Source: Macrostomum hystrix
Taxonomy: Eukaryota; Platyhelminthes; Macrostomidae
Direction of reading: 5' to 3'
Length of the DNA stretch: 64,000 nt
Assembly (NCBI GenBank): GCA_950097015.1
Contig: CATNEN010000038.1
Coordinates: 11,539,001 to 11,603,000 of the forward strand
The translations under genes were made by a program, and so were the position numbers. The number at the start of each line of letters is the position of its first letter. Within the stretch, counting starts at the first letter, position 1. The notes under the pieces are model-generated. The model had not been told where the DNA came from and did no database searches. It was given only the letters and a program-made list of their open reading frames with translations. Below are positions 47,223-58,017 of the stretch, one piece after another.

Positions 47223-47394
47223 GGTGGCTTGTGTCAGGGTTTTGCACTAGTCTTCTAGTTTCAACTACATTTTATTTCCATACCACACCAAATCCTACTG
47301 GCTATAGTTTATTGAAACACCTGCACAAGCACCATTCAACCATGCTGATTGCAAAACACTGCTTTCCCAGTGGGCTTCGGTCATTATAACAGTC
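47223..47394. other. 5' flank of PLA2G12
   Basis: Probable promoter and 5' UTR of the minus-strand gene. No clear TATA box identified. Confidence 0.35.
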
Positions 47395-47538
47395 AGGGAA
47401 AAACTAGTTGGGAGCATGTACTGTTTGTTCAGGCCATTGGATTTTGCTAGACTAGCAGACAAAACATTTTCTGGATCGTTCAAATTCGAACAGAATTTTT
47501 TAGAATACCACTTTGGTTACATTTTCAGAAGCGTTACC
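47395..47538. repeat. Left copy of a 140-bp direct repeat flanking a minisatellite insertion
   Basis: From GGGAAAAACTAGTTGGGAGC to CATTTTCAGAAGCGTTAC. It matches 48576-48715 almost base for base, with a few substitutions and a 5-bp indel (TTTTT). Confidence 0.93.
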
Positions 47539-48577
47539 AATTTAACTCTAGAACCCAACTAGCAGATGTTTCGCTTTTGTCGTGTCTATTCTTCAATCCG
47601 GTAGATTTATTCTGTCTCTAATTTAGCGATGGCAATTTAGAGCCTCTCAGGCCAAAGAGTTAATCAAATAGGTTGCTGACTGAGACAGGGGAGAGATGAG
47701 ACACGGGAGAGATGAGACAGGGGAGAGACGAGACACGGGAGAGATGAGACATGGGGGGAGAGACGAGACACGGGAGATGAGACAGAGGAGAGATGAGACA
47801 ATAGAAATGAGACAGAGGAGAGATGAGACAATAGAAATAAGACAGGGGGAGATGAGACACGGGAGAGATGAGACAGGGGAGAGATGAGACAATAGAAATG
47901 AGACAGGGGAGAGACGAGACAATAGAAATGAGACAGGGGAGAGACGAGACAATAGAAATGAGACAGGGGAGAGATGAGACACGGGAGAGATGAGACAGGG
48001 GAGAGACGAGACAATAGAAATGAGACAGGGGAGAGACGAGACACGGGAGAGATGAGACAGGGGAGAGACGAGACAATAGAAATGAGACAGGGGAGAGACG
48101 AGACACGGGAGAGATGAGACAGGGGAGAGACGAGACAATAGAAATGAGACAGGGGAGAGACGAGACACGGGAGAGATGAGACAGGGGAGAGACGAGACAC
48201 GGGAGAGATGAGACAGGGGAGAGACGAGACAATAGAAATGAGACAGGGGAGAGACGAGACACGGGAGAGATGAGACAGGGGAGAGACGAGACACGGGAGA
48301 GATGAGACAGGGGAGAGACGAGACAATAGAAATAAGACAGAGGAGAGATGAGACAATAGAAATAAGACAGAGGAGAGATGAGACAATAGAAATAAGACAG
48401 AGGAGAGATGAGACAATAGAAATAAGACAGAGGAGAGATGAGACAATAGAAATAAGACAGAGGAGAGATGAGACAATAGAAATAAGACAGAGGAGAGATG
48501 AGACAATAGAAATAAGACAGAGGAGAGATGAGACAATAGAAATAAGACAGAGGAGAGATGAGACAATAGAAATAAGG
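47539..48577. repeat. Dispersed segment plus 18- and 30-bp minisatellite
   Basis: A 140-bp unique segment (AACTCTAGAACCCAACTAGC...) is nearly identical to 37305-37440. It is followed by GAGACAGGGGAGAGACGA units, then a homogeneous run (48330-48575) of eight or nine 30-bp units built from GACAATAGAAATAAGACAGA and GGAGAGATGA. Frames of 200-316 codons are by-products. Confidence 0.94.
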
Positions 48578-48715
48578 GAAAAACTAGTTGGGAGCATATA
48601 CTGTTTGTTCAGGCCATTGGATTTTGCTAGACTAGCAGATTAAACATTTTCTGGATCGTTCAAATTCGAACAGAATAGAATACCACTTTGGTTACATTTT
48701 CAGAAGTGTTACGGC
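48576..48715. repeat. Right copy of the 140-bp direct repeat
   Basis: Partner of 47395-47538. The two copies bracket about 1.04 kb of inserted sequence. Confidence 0.93.
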
Positions 48716-49080
48716 TAGAAATATACCCGTCACTTGGATGAATAATGCACCTGGTTGTGAGTAAAACTACGTAATTTAGTCGTGAGTGTTTCTATGAAGA
48801 AAACAATTATTTTCTATCCACACTGTATCTCCTTTCTAAGCACTATCGATAAATAAGTAGCGACTCACTCGACGTTGTTCATTGAGTGGTTGATCAGAGT
48901 GCAGTAAATTTTATTTTAAACCAGAAATATAGACTTTAGCCGGTAATGTCTGTGAAGCTTTGCTACCTTTTCCAATCGCTAATTTTGCCTTTTATCTACG
49001 AGCTAATTGCAAGCGGCGTTCGATTTCGGAATCCTTTTAACAGCTCTTTCCGCTGACATCTTACTGTCTATGGTATTCTT
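48716..49080. repeat. Diverged duplicate of the cathepsin L upstream region
   Basis: It shares GAGTAAAACTACGTAATTTA, an ATCGATAAA/TTCGATAAA site, CATTGAGTGGT and GCTACCTTTTCCAATCG with 50690-51115 in the same order and spacing. Divergence is high, so the duplication is old. Confidence 0.7.
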
Positions 49081-49575
49081 TGAAAATTTATCGTTTTATT
49101 CATGGACGTAAACTTCATATACGCAAAAAAAGCTCGTATATTGATCCGCTTATTTTTATGGAATGGGCCGTCTATGGCTATTCCCGTTTACGTACAAACC
49201 TTTTCTAATTTTCCAGGTCTTCTTTTCAAATTGCCTCAAAATGTTCAATCAATAACACGATACAAGTTTTTTAACAAGCTACGGGCTCGTATTCATAGCT
49301 GAATAGTTAGTTTGCTGCTTATTTAGCAGTTAATTTAAAATAGATTAGAACCTTCTCACCATCGATCTCCACTTTCTCAATTCCACGTTAATGTTTTACT
49401 GGTTCCATAGGTATTTCAACACTTTTCTGATGAGCATTAGCAGTAACTTCACTTCATAATGCTGAATCATTGTGATGATATCCTTCAACGAACCAGGTTT
49501 TAACTTCTGACCGTCAACCTTCCGGACTTCCAACACAAAGTACTGCAGCAACTCGTTAAGTCGTTAAGTCGTTAA
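49081..49575. other. Spacer, nothing recognised
   Basis: AT-rich. A 66-codon plus frame (49102-49302) is unsupported. Confidence 0.4.
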
Positions 49576-50458
49576 GCAACTCGATACCATTGTGACACTG
49601 ATTCTGATACCATTGTGACACTGATTCTGATACCATTGTGACACTGATTCTGATACCATTGTGACACTGATTCTGATACCATTGTGACACTGATTCTGAT
49701 ACCATTGTGACACTGATTCTGATACCATTGTGACACTGATTCCGATACCATTGTGACACTGATTCTGATACCATTGTGACACTGATTCTGATACCATTGT
49801 GACACTGATTCTGATACCATTGTGACACTGATTCTGATACCATTGTGACACTGATTCTGATACCATTGTGACACTGATTCTGATACAATTGTGACACTGA
49901 TTCTAATACCATTGTGACACTGATTCTGATACCATTGTGACTCTGATTCTGATACAATTGTGACACTGATTCTGATACCATTGTGACTCTGATTCTGATA
50001 CCATTGTGACTCTGATTCTGATACCATTGTGACACTGATTCTGATACCATTGTGACACTGATTCTGATACCATTGTGACACTGATTCTGATACCATTGTG
50101 ACACTGATTCTGATACCATTGTGACACTGATTCTGATACCATTGTGACACTGATTCTGATACAATTGTGACACTGATTCTGATACCATTGTGACACTGAT
50201 TCTGATACCATTGTGACACTGATTCTGATACCATTGTGACACTGATTCTGATACCATTGTGACACTGATTCTGATACAATTGTGACACTGATTCTAATAC
50301 CATTGTGACACTGATTCTGATACAATTGTGACACTGATTCTGATACCATTGTGACTCTGATTCTGATACAATTGTGACACTGATTCTGATACCATTGTGA
50401 CACTGATTCTGATACCATTGTGACACTGATTCTGATACCATTGTGACACTGATTCTGA
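49576..50458. repeat. 23-bp minisatellite, about 38 copies
   Basis: The unit runs ATACCATTGTGACACTGATT then CTG, with CAATTG, GACTCTG and TCCGATA variants. The minus strand is open in all three frames. Confidence 0.96.
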
Positions 50459-50689
50459 TTTGCAGTTTTTAATTTTTTTTTCAATGTCGCAGTGAAACTA
50501 AACAGTACAGGTAGATGTAACGGCTGTTAACTGCTGTGTATAAATTTTACTTTTATCCCAAGTACCTTTGACAGGTGCTAATACAGAAAATAGCTAAATG
50601 GACTATGAACCATGCATTGGACCAAACATTCTGCTCGAGTCTGGAGAAAATGCTTTATCTGTAGTACATTTTAACAAGTGTTACCGTTA

Positions 50690-51115
50690 TAAATAAATCC
50701 ACGTCACTGACGCGCCTGATCAACTTCGATGATTAATGCACCTGCTATCTAATATTTCTTGCTTTTTTGCTTTTCGATAAGATATCCAGTTGAGATTGTT
50801 CTGCAAACCCCTTTGCACACCTGAGTAAAACTACGTAATTTAGTCGTCAGTATATCAGACGTGCCAATTTACTTTCCTTTGCCAAGCGCTTTCGATAAAG
50901 AACTCGTGATGGCCTTCATTGGGTGGTCAATTGGCAGTCAGAAAATTATATTTCAAAATTGAAATCTAGCATTTGGCCAGCAATAAATTAGAAATTTCGA
51001 GAAGTTTTTGCTACCTTTTCAAATCGATAATTGTGTAGAAATATAGGCAGCGTTCAATTATATAACAGGTCCTCCTAGTGACAACTTACTAACCGTCTGA
51101 CAGTTTTCTAACGAT
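50690..51115. repeat. Cathepsin L upstream copy of the old duplication
   Basis: Partner of 48716-49080. It lies 430-850 bp upstream of the cathepsin L start. Confidence 0.7.
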
Positions 51116-51333
51116 GTAAAGGTTTCTATTCGGAAAACGTAGCATTTGCCAGTAGAATAATGTATTTCAGTATTCATAGGACTTAACTATATCCAAAGAG
51201 AAACTTTCTTGTGGAAGCTATCGTCGCACTTGCTCAAAGTTAGCAATCGCAGCAACACAATGCTCTCCGCGAGTTCGACGCGAACATCGAGGCCTTTAAC
51301 TTTTTTTAGTCGAAGTGAAAGCGAAGCCTGATT

Positions 51334-51412
51334 AGATAAGAAGGCTGCCCTCCACCACGGCAGGTGGCTGAGCTACATTCGTCAGGTCAGTTTTTTTACC
51401 TGATAAGATAAG
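51334..51412 (+). promoter_or_regulatory. GATA-type sites upstream of cathepsin L
   Basis: AGATAAG at 51334-51340 and overlapping TGATAAGATAAG at 51401-51412 fit WGATAR. They sit just upstream of the TATA box, as expected for gut-type GATA control of digestive proteases. That role is inferred. Confidence 0.45.
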
Positions 51413-51447
51413 CACAGCTCAAGTCTTTCGCCTATCGTCATTTTTGT

Positions 51448-51453
51448 TATAAA
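51448..51453 (+). promoter_or_regulatory. TATA box of cathepsin L
   Basis: TATAAA lies 94 bp upstream of the ATG, giving an expected start site near 51475-51480 and a 5' UTR of about 65 nt. Confidence 0.7.
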
Positions 51454-51541
51454 TGCTAGGCCCCACAAAGGCTGCTGAAAGAGAATTGCGTTAGATAATC
51501 TCTTTATTTTTTCCGCTTAGCAGTTTAACAGGTTGATCAGC

Positions 51542-52786
<1,245 letters not shown>

Positions 52787-53125
52787 GAACAGTGAACTGA
52801 TGGTTAACTGCAGGAAGATACAGCGTACAGTTACACCCCACAAAATACTTTCGTATCCAATAACAAAATGTAATAAGCAAAGAAGCTATCTCTAAAATTT
52901 CTATTAACTTATTTTCTTACCTGTACACCAGATTTTTTATTATAAGAAGTTAGTTTTTCCTAAGAAGTTCTTGAAGCCATTAAAGTATTAAATTTACGAT
53001 ACGAACTCCACATGTGGCAAAATATAACAGTAAATGTACTTTATTGTCTAAAAGGATAATTCATCGAAAATATTAAAGTTTTTCAGTATTGATCTATATA
53101 CACTTATTTACTTTATTTTATTATT
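52787..53125 (+). other. Cathepsin L 3' UTR and flank
   Basis: AT-rich. Several possible signals (ATTAAA near 52981), none clearly the main one. Nothing else seen. Confidence 0.4.
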
Positions 53126-53366
53126 TAATAATAATAATAATTACATCAGGGCTGCGGGCAATGGTACATAATTTGGTGACACAATAGACCTGCTGCTAGC
53201 GAGGAGGCAATGCTGCCCATTTCGCTGACTCCTGAGCGCGCACGCACACAGATACAGTTCGCAGGCACAGAGGTGTGTACATCTGCTCCAACTTTCTCAT
53301 TGTCAGGCAGTGTAAACTCTCACTGTGCCTTGGAGGTTGGCCCTCAAGGGGCGTAAATTGACAAGC
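53126..53366 (-). mobile_element. SINE family A, 5'-truncated copy
   Basis: The ATT tail (AATAATAATAATAATTA on plus) lies at about 53127-53143. The body runs to GGGCGTAAATTG, where the head is lost. The sequence then degrades into the neighbouring minisatellite. Confidence 0.85.
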
Positions 53367-53384
53367 ATCAAGCTTTCGTAACAG

Positions 53385-53759
53385 CCGTGGCAGCAGTCGT
53401 TACAGCAGTTGCAGCAGTCGTTACAGAAGTGGCAGCAGTCGTTACAGCAGTGGCAGCAGTCGTTACAGAAGTGGCAGCAGTCGTTACAGCAGTGGCAGCA
53501 GTCGTTACAGCAGTGGCAGCAGTCGTTACAGCAGTGGCAGCAGTCGTTACAGCAGTGGCAGCAGTCGTTACAGCAGTGGCAGCAGTCGTTACAGCAGTGG
53601 CAGCAGTCGTTACAGTAGTGGCAGCAGTCGTTACAGTAGTGGCAGCAGTCGTTACAGCAGTGGCAGCAGTCGTTACAGTAGTGGCAGCAGTCGTTACAGC
53701 AGTGGCAGCAGTCGTTACAGCAGTGGCAGCAGTCGTTACAGCAGTGGCAGCAGTCGTTA
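53385..53759. repeat. 18-bp minisatellite, left part, about 20 copies
   Basis: The unit is CAGTGGCAGCAGTCGTTA. Its open frames (AAVVTAV on plus, NDCCHCC on minus) are by-products. The array is interrupted by a SINE and resumes at 54158. Confidence 0.95.
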
Positions 53760-54157
53760 AATATAATAATAATAATTGACACTAGACCCAAGGGCCAGTG
53801 CAGGTGTTGTGTGTCAGGCACACTAGCAGGTGGGGACTGCACACCTATTGTACTCCCCCGCTCTCTCGGACACCGGTTGACAGCCGCGTGTCAGCAATGG
53901 AATTTATTTTTCCAAACATATCGGCAGCATCCAAACCCCACAGAATTGCCGCACAGAATTGCTTTATTCCACGCCAGCCGGAATTATTATTACCCGACGA
54001 AATGTCGGTACTCATTTGCAGCTGAGTAGACTGTGCGCACATCAGAGCAAAGCAGCTTGCCAAAGGCTGCACGAATATTTCTAGACTAGGTCGGGAGTCG
54101 AACCCAGGACCATCTGATCCCGAGTCCGACACCTTACTGACTGAGCTATCCGCCCTC
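53760..54157 (-). mobile_element. Full-length tRNA-derived SINE, family B, inserted in the minisatellite
   Basis: On the minus strand it begins with a tRNA-like head (A box in GATAGCTCAGTCAGTAAGG, B box GGGTTCGACTCCC), has a body of about 310 bp and ends in ATTATTATTATATT. AGTCGTTA flanks it on both sides (53752-53759 and 54158-54165), consistent with a target duplication, although this is also part of the array unit. It is not a functional tRNA, because the acceptor strands do not pair. Confidence 0.85.
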
Positions 54158-54217
54158 AGTCGTTACAGCGGTGGCAGCAGTCGTTACAGCAGTGGCAGCA
54201 GTCGTTACAGCCGTGGC
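54158..54217. repeat. 18-bp minisatellite, right part, about 3 copies
   Basis: Same unit as 53385-53759, with GCGG and GCCG variants, continuing after the SINE. Confidence 0.93.
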
Positions 54218-55023
54218 ACCCGCCTACCAAAGGCCTATAGCAAAAGAGTTGGTGAAAACGGCCTTGGTAAAGAAAGACGGCAATATAGGTACGACCCAGG
54301 CCATTGCTGCTAGAGGGTAGACTGACACTTCTACTTATAGTAGTTTGAGTGCGCGCTATAATTTAAGTAAGAACTAAATTAATACCACCGCTGTTTACCG
54401 AACTTTTAATCACACTCGCTACACAGAGGTAGTGTCTCTACCTCTAGTGGTAGAGGTAGTCAAAAAGGCATTTGTTTTCGTTATTTTTCGTTTAAAAAAA
54501 GAACGATTTCTCTTTGCGTTTGGTATTTGCTTTTAGAAATAACAATTTGTCTCTGTGCGAGTTTTACTTTGCTTATTTGATTTGTTACGATAAAAAGTCA
54601 TAGTTTTGAGCTGTACGAGTAATACCAATAACACCAATAACTAAAATAATTGGCTGTAAATCTTTTAAAAATGAAAGTGTTTGTAGAACGCTACGATTTA
54701 AATAGGAAATAAAAGTATACGAGCGTATAATGAAAATAATATTTTACGAGTTGTATACCTTACTCGTATAAGTAAGGTATAAGGTATAAGGTATAAAGGT
54801 ATTTTCATGTAACTGAATGAAAATTTGCCGAACCTGTTCTCCGCGACTGAGTCCAAAAATCATTGGGATTTCGCCACCAAAACGCTCAAATCCTATTCTC
54901 TGCTTTGTCGAAAAAAATTACCGAAAAAGACTAATTAAAAAAAAAAAGTCTACGATAAAATACATATTCGGTTGTAAAAATTGTTAAAACTATGCGACAT
55001 TAAAATATTTTCCTCATCCGCAG
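54218..55023. other. AT-rich intergenic region, cathepsin L to DUF4476 gene
   Basis: A short hairpin-prone stretch (GAGGTAGTGTCTCTACCTC, about 54426) and a run of GGTATAA repeats (54775-54800). No gene. Confidence 0.4.
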
Positions 55024-55173
55024 CTACTGGCCCGGCTCCGGGACGGTCGCCATGTAGGGCCGGGTGGCGTAGCTGCTTCGATCGTGTGGATAGGCGTAGC
55101 TCGGGTGGCTGGTGTAAAGAGATGCCGCTTTGCCTGGCTTTGCGTGCACCGGCAGTGACGGCTCGCCGCGGCC
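55024..55173 (-). CDS. DUF4476 gene exon 6
   Basis: The acceptor is TTTATCTCCGACAG. It runs GRGEPSLPVHAKPGKAASLY to VPEPGQ and TAG. The start is inferred from phase. Confidence 0.65.
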   Translation of the reverse strand, partial: GRGEPSLPVHAKPGKAASLYTSHPSYAYPHDRSSYATRPYMATVPEPGQ

Positions 55174-58017
55174 CTGTCGGAGATAAAGTTCGGAGCTTTT
55201 AGGCGGGTTGTGTCGCGGCCTCCACTGTCCATGGACTGAATTACAGCCGCAGACAGTATTTATGCATTGCCACTGGCCCAACACGGCTCATATGCTATTT
55301 CTATTCTAAAATAATAATTATTGATGACACCTGCCCTAATCGGTTCAGATGTGCAGCCGACAGCACAGCCGCAGCTATTGCGCGGCGCATCTGAAGGCTG
55401 CGTACGGCTGTTCAGTTCAGTCCATGGACTGGGGGGACGTCACATCCACCCTTAATTACCCCAGCTAATACTGGTACCCATTTAATGGCTGGATGAACTT
55501 AAGCAACACAGAGTTACCCCCGACCTTCGAGTCTTAAGTCTGACGCTCTAACCACTAGGCTACCATACCTCCATATATTCTATAGAGCATGGAGGCTCTA
55601 TGTGGCTATCTTGGCACCACAACACAATTTTGTTGACATCTACAATCTCTGACTCCTCACTATCTTCCTTGACTTTTTAATAGCTAGGCAATTACCGGCA
55701 GGCGCTGCATCTGGTCTTCGAGCGAGCCGTACAGGTGGACCTCCAGCGGCCAGTTCTGTGTGTACAGGCCGCCAGTGGCTCCGTAGCCCTGGTGGCCACC
55801 GGCTGCTAACTTGTCGGCCACATAGTGAACGGACTGCGAAGGTCAAAGTAATTTTGTGAAGTTGCAAGAGTGAAAAAAACGGTACTTAAACTGAGATTCT
55901 TCATGTTGACACTGGAATAGAAAGTGGAATTTCTCCACCCCATGAACAGAATAAGGCAGGCACACGGCAAACAATAATCATGTCTTAAACTCTCCAGGAC
56001 TTGCATGTGTACGAGTAATCTAGTTGCTGACGTGATTCAGAACAAACTTGGCCACCTCTGCTAGGCGGTGCAAGAGGTCAATAGCGACTGTCGGGTTGAA
56101 CATCTGTGTTCAAAGATTCTGACAGAATGTCTGCAAAAACAGCATTGCATTTGAAGTAATTAAGTTTCATTGGCTTGTCGAACACATTTTCCTGGATCAT
56201 CTCAGCCTAGAACATTGTCGCACCAAGGTCACTGAGCTCGATTCCACAGCGAGGCCACATTCATTTGAGGAGCAGCCGCGGAGAGAAGGTTTTGGGGGCT
56301 TGTCGTGTAATTTACGAGTGCACCCTAGACAGTCAAACTCCAAGGCACTGACTGTGAGAATGTACACTGCCTGACGATGAGAAAAATCTGGGTAGATGTA
56401 CACACCTGTGTCAGCGTGTGCCTGCTTACGGTATCAGTGTGCGTGTGTGCAGAACTGCCTCCTCTCTGCATGGCTGCAGGTCTAGTGTCAGATAATTTCA
56501 ATGTGCCTTGGAGGTTGGCCCTGAAGGGCGTGAATCGCACAAGCCCCAAGCCTTTTCTCTGCGGCTGAGCCCCAAATGAATGTGGCCTCGCCGCAGAATC
56601 GAGCTCAGGGACCTTGACGCGAGCGTCATACGCGCTAACAGCTCTGCCACAGACTCCCTTATCCCACTTTAATTATGGACTGAACAGTAACGAATGTGAA
56701 AAGCGCGTTCTCATCTCACAGCAAAATTAACTTGAATGACAATCTTACCGTCTGCGCAATGGCCAGGGCGCACTGTTTATCTTTCTCATTGTCGAACGCT
56801 GACAATAGAAATTCGACCCCGACAGTTGACTTGTGATCGATTAGGTAGCTGCAATAGCAGTCGCAATTGACCAGTTGTGTTTTTAAGAAATTACATTTTA
56901 TTATGCACCATATTTTTTTAACTGGTAGAAAGGTAGTTCAGTCCATGGACTGGGGGGGGCGCCACACCCATACTACATTTAACAGCTGGGTGAACTAAAG
57001 CAATGTGGATTTAGGTGTCTTAAGCACAAAAATTGTTCCCACAGAGTTGGGAATCGAACCTTGGACCTTCGAGTTGTGAGTCCTAGACCCTTGCTAACCA
57101 CTAGACAACAACCCCCTTAACTTAACAACCGCTAGTAGATAGATTTAAAATTATCAGCTGACCGTTTCAGACAATCCAGTGCAAAGACTCGATCGGTGCC
57201 AGACAGGGAAAACTCGCAGAGAATCTGCACGGCCTCCTGACAGGTCATGCGGGCAAAGCGCTGAAATTAACAGAGTTTACTCTATTCAGAAGTACACAAA
57301 TAGTTATTCAAGTTACTTAGTGAAGCATTGCCTTGCTACGAGTAACTAAAGTGTTACATATTGTGCTCACTGGTTCCAATAGTCGAATGGCCTTCACTTT
57401 GTCAGCAGCATCTTTGAAGCTCTGCAGAATCTCAATAGCCTTAAAAAGGAAACAAACTGTTTATTACAAATATTTCAACAAAGCTTTCTGCGAGCAAGAG
57501 TTTAATTTAATTTATTTTAAATATAGTTGATTCATAAATAAAATATTTCATAACAAAATTTCATGTTAATATAGGATTTTGAATTTAAACTAAATTCCAA
57601 TCGATAAAATTATTTTTTACTTCTACGAAAATATTTTTTATCTCGTATTCAGTGTAAATTTAAATCTTAAGTTGTTTAATATTTATTAATAACAGTTAGG
57701 AAATAATACTTTCGTACATGTAAGCCTCAATTTACGTCATAAAATGCTACATACATCTTTAACTGTAAACTAAGCTACCATTTAGTAAGCAACTGCTTAG
57801 AAGTATATTAGGCTTTGGAGAAGATTTGTATTTCAATTAAATTTTATTTTTAATTTTATTCTAAATTATATTATTTTTCATAGAAACTCACCTGCTGCCA
57901 ATTAACAGTTCCATTACTGTTCAACAAAACTTCAAACTTCTTGCGTTTGTCATTCGAAGAACAACTCAGACGCTTGGTAATGTCTTGAAATTCTTCTTGC
58001 GTGATAGGTCTAGTCAT
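55024..58017 (-). CDS. DUF4476-domain protein, six-exon gene
   Basis: Exons 58017-57892, 57439-57371, 57260-57163, 56848-56749, 55833-55696 and 55173-55024 join in phase to 226 residues. Residues about 1-140 hold alternating amphipathic helices (FQDITKRL, AIEILQSFKDAADKVKAIRL, MTCQEAVQILCEFS, GTDRVFALDCL, VEFLLSAFDNEKDKQCALAI). That is the pattern of the animal/bacterial DUF4476 domain: short helix pairs ending in F-D or F-S-x-S/D-x-R/K-x2-A-L. The C-terminal 90 residues are Gly/Tyr/Pro-rich, low complexity, ending VPEPGQ. Function is unknown; no signal peptide or membrane segment is visible, so it is probably cytosolic. The last acceptor (TATCTCCGACAG) is the least certain boundary. SINE copies occupy introns 3, 4 and 5. 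Confidence 0.78.
55418..55571 (-). mobile_element. SINE family C copy, DUF4476 intron 5
   Basis: On the minus strand it has a tRNA-like head (TAGCCTAGTGGTTAGAGC and a CTCGAAGGTCGGGGG segment), a short body and an end at the palindrome CAGTCCATGGACTG (55418-55431). It parallels the copy at 56939. Confidence 0.7.
55696..55833 (-). CDS. DUF4476 gene exon 5
   Basis: The acceptor is TTTGACCTTCGCAG and the donor GTAATT. It runs SVHYVADKLAAGGHQGYGAT to EDQMQRLP. Confidence 0.78.
55834..56200 (-). other. DUF4476 intron 4, unique part
   Basis: Nothing recognised; a 66-codon minus frame is unsupported. Confidence 0.4.
56205..56499 (+). mobile_element. SINE family A copy, plus strand, truncated
   Basis: It runs from the B-box region (TCACTGAGCTCGATTCC) to AGGTCTAGTGTCAGATAATT, lacking the tail. 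It abuts an inverted copy. Confidence 0.82.
56500..56666 (-). mobile_element. SINE family A copy, minus strand, head half only
   Basis: On minus it begins GGGATAAGGGAGTCTGTGGC with A-box (GCAGAGCTGTTAGCGCG) and B-box (GAGCTCGATTC), and stops about 165 bp in. It forms an inverted pair with the copy at 56205. Confidence 0.82.
56749..56848 (-). CDS. DUF4476 gene exon 4
   Basis: The acceptor is GCTATTGCAG and the donor GTAAGA. It runs YLIDHKSTVGVEFLLSAFDN to ALAIAQT. Confidence 0.8.
56939..57118 (-). mobile_element. SINE family C copy, DUF4476 intron 3
   Basis: The minus strand shows a tRNA-like head (A box in TTGTCTAGTGGTTAGCAAGG, B box AAGGTTCGATTCCC), a body and an end at CAGTCCATGGACTG (56939-56952). 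Confidence 0.75.
57163..57260 (-). CDS. DUF4476 gene exon 3
   Basis: The acceptor is GTTAATTTCAG. It runs RFARMTCQEAVQILCEFSLS to DCLK plus two bases. The donor GTCAGC is weak. Confidence 0.78.
57371..57439 (-). CDS. DUF4476 gene exon 2
   Basis: 23 codons, AIEILQSFKDAADKVKAIRL to LEP, donor GTGAGC. Confidence 0.8.
57440..57891 (-). other. DUF4476 intron 1
   Basis: Very AT-rich, nothing recognised. Confidence 0.5.
57892..58017 (-). CDS. DUF4476 gene exon 1
   Basis: 42 codons, MTRPITQEEFQDITKRLSCS to NGTVNWQQ, GTGAGT donor, phase 0. Confidence 0.8.

Noticed and set aside
53303-53842. 179-codon minus-strand Cys-rich frame (NDCCHCC repeats)
   Set aside because: By-product of the 18-bp array; the apparent Cys-rich protein has no signal peptide and runs into SINE sequence.
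54080-54157. tRNA gene on the minus strand
   Set aside because: A and B boxes are present, but the acceptor-stem ends do not pair and the sequence continues into a SINE body and ATT tail.
57045-57118. tRNA gene on the minus strand
   Set aside because: Same reason: tRNA-like head of SINE family C without a paired acceptor stem.
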